Shown: one piece after another, positions 49,827 through 51,095 of the stretch
Layout of the letters: every line of letters starts with the position of its first letter
Position numbering within the stretch: position 1 is the stretch's first letter
Source of the DNA: a bacterium
Lineage (GTDB): Bacteria; Actinomycetota; Acidimicrobiia; Spongiisociales; ZC4RG35
DNA: 51,095 nt
Assembly (NCBI GenBank): GCA_028823995.1
Contig: JAPPFD010000029.1
Coordinates: 1 to 51,095 of the forward strand
Reading direction: 5' to 3'
Position numbers and translations under genes: made by a program
The notes under the pieces: model-generated
What the model was told of the DNA's origin: nothing
What the model saw: only the letters and a program-made list of their open reading frames with translations
Databases searched by the model: none

Positions 49827-50902
49827 TGGCCTCACAAGCGGAGCGTCCTGACAACGGCGGCGCCACCGGAAGCGGTGGAGTGGGCACCATAAGGGGTGTC
49901 CTGGGTGGATTGATGGGTCGACTGGGATACCGGAGAACCGCCAGCGCCGGAAAGACCGTCACCTTCGGCGACGCGGCCGAAGTCAAGGGCTCGCTGGCAT
50001 GGACGATCCCCAGCCTTCTGGTCATCCTGGCGGTGTGGTTCGTGGCCACCAACGTCTGGGGGCTGCCCGAGGAGTGGAGAGACTACGGAGAGCAGGTGCA
50101 GGCCAACCTGGCGGCTGACGAGAGCTACGCACAACGGGACCTCCTCCGGGACTGCGAGGCTTCCCAGACGAGCCCGGGCGACTACCCGGGTCTCCCACCC
50201 TGCTCCTACACCCAATGGGTGAGCGAGCGCGTGCTCCCCAGCCCGGGACAACTCTGGGACGCCTCGTGGGGCTTCGCGCGCGACGGCTACAGCGGGTTCA
50301 CGATGTGGGACCATCTCTGGTTGAGCTTCAGCCGGCTGGCCAAGGGACTGTTCTGGGGGGTGGTGCTCGGCGTGCCGATCGGCTTGGCGATGGGGCTCTC
50401 CAACCGTTGGCGGGGCGTCTTCGACCCGATCGTCGAGTTGCTGCGGCCGATCCCTCCCCTGGCGTTGATCCCCCTCTTCATCGTGTGGTTCGGCATAGGC
50501 GAGGAAGGTAAGGTGAACCTGCTCCTGTTCGCCTCGATTTGGATCATGGTGATCGCCGCACGCTCGGGTGTGCTGGCAGTGAACATCAGCAAGGTTCACG
50601 CCGCGTACTCCTTGGGGGCGTCCAAGTCACAGGTGTTGCGGCATGTCATCCTTCCCAATGCCCTGCCCGAAATCATGACCGGACTGCGGGTGGCGATAGG
50701 AGTGTGCTGGGGCACCCTGGTGGCGGCCGAGTTGCTGGGAGCCAGCGCCGGCCTGGGATTCACCATCTTCAAGGCTCGCCAGTTCTTCCTGTTGGATCTG
50801 ATGCTGTCGGCCGTGATCCTCATCAGCATTCTCGGCGTGACCATGGACATCGTAATGCGCATGAGCGAGAAGCGTCTCATTCCCTGGAGAGGGAGAGGCT
50901 GA
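49826..50902 (+). CDS. ABC importer permease, TauC/SsuC type
   Basis: This 358-residue inner-membrane permease has a basic N-terminal segment, one early helix (WTIPSLLVILAVWFVATNVW), an extracytoplasmic insert of about 80 residues with two cysteines (DCEASQ, PPCSY) and then the usual five-helix core with the ATPase-contact loop AYSLGASKSQVLRHVILPNA. The start overlaps the ATPase stop. The extra helix and insert are not found in ordinary TauC proteins and may bind the lipoprotein. It ends 193 bases before the window edge. Confidence 0.88.
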   Translation: MASQAERPDNGGATGSGGVGTIRGVLGGLMGRLGYRRTASAGKTVTFGDAAEVKGSLAWTIPSLLVILAVWFVATNVWGLPEEWRDYGEQVQANLAADESYAQRDLLRDCEASQTSPGDYPGLPPCSYTQWVSERVLPSPGQLWDASWGFARDGYSGFTMWDHLWLSFSRLAKGLFWGVVLGVPIGLAMGLSNRWRGVFDPIVELLRPIPPLALIPLFIVWFGIGEEGKVNLLLFASIWIMVIAARSGVLAVNISKVHAAYSLGASKSQVLRHVILPNALPEIMTGLRVAIGVCWGTLVAAELLGASAGLGFTIFKARQFFLLDLMLSAVILISILGVTMDIVMRMSEKRLIPWRGRG

Positions 50903-51095
50903 GCCGACCCCGAACGGGAAGCCAGCCGCGTACGTGCCGACGACATCAACCCCGTGGAGTCGCCCGCGTCAAGTATCGGGCCCTCCCGGCGTCCACCGAG
51001 AGGTCTGCGCCGCCTGTTGAATCAGTGGGTTGGGTGAAGTAATCGCCTCTTACTGACGGAAAACAGGTCCTGAACCGGGATTGCCTCTGGTGGTG
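50903..51095. other. Right edge, no gene assigned
   Basis: The last 193 bases after the permease show no convincing gene start or hairpin. A further operon gene may begin beyond the edge. Confidence 0.3.

Noticed and set aside
1..51095. CRISPR arrays, insertion sequences, rRNA or tRNA genes
   Set aside because: No regularly spaced short repeats, transposase motifs, terminal inverted repeats or tRNA-like folds were found on reading the window.

Overview
The window is GC-rich actinobacterial DNA. It carries a mycothione reductase, the gene order metallo-hydrolase / RNase PH / RdgB known from Mycobacterium (Rv1339-Rv1340-Rv1341), an actinobacterial-type LexA box, and a leaderless-looking promoter. 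No tRNA, rRNA, IS element or CRISPR array was found. A member of Acidimicrobiia or a relative is plausible, but that is inference from gene content only.

Positions 1 to about 16,250 form an accessory (defence) island. It opens with a frameshifted HNH nuclease remnant and a P4-type tyrosine integrase. A tightly packed operon follows: an ECF-like sigma factor, an orphan protein, a Rad50-like zinc-hook ATPase, then a complete ubiquitin-like conjugation set (multiubiquitin-type Ubl, E2, and a JAMM peptidase fused to an E1), ending in an AT-richer membrane protein. Next is a two-gene restriction-modification-like module (PLD nuclease fused to a SNF2 helicase; type ISP-like adenine methylase with specificity domain), then a trypsin-like protease. 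The sigma/ATPase/Ubl/E2/JAMM-E1/membrane-protein operon is the best candidate for an undescribed system.

Positions 16,250 to 24,300 are a mosaic. A degraded copy of a PIN toxin gene forms a direct repeat of about 300 bp with the intact VapBC-like locus 2.25 kb away. Also present are an acyltransferase, a VOC protein, a HEAT-like protein, a nitroreductase, an alpha-oxoamine synthase, a DEAD-box helicase behind a candidate structured leader RNA, two small membrane proteins, and a remnant of a second alpha-oxoamine synthase tail.

Positions 24,300 to 51,095 look chromosomal. They hold the rdgB/rph/metallo-hydrolase/pdxH/acyl-CoA dehydrogenase run, a radical SAM gene behind a perfect SOS box, two flavin or F420 split-barrel proteins, an SRA-like/Tudor fusion, and tandem ten-helix permease paralogues. 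They continue with a CoA transferase (A and B), an operon of M20 peptidase, FluG-like amidohydrolase and glutamine synthetase-like ligase, a GntR/DUF1648 pair, a frameshifted MMPL transporter, an SDR, mycothione reductase, and a taurine-type ABC importer whose ATPase carries an unusual membrane domain.
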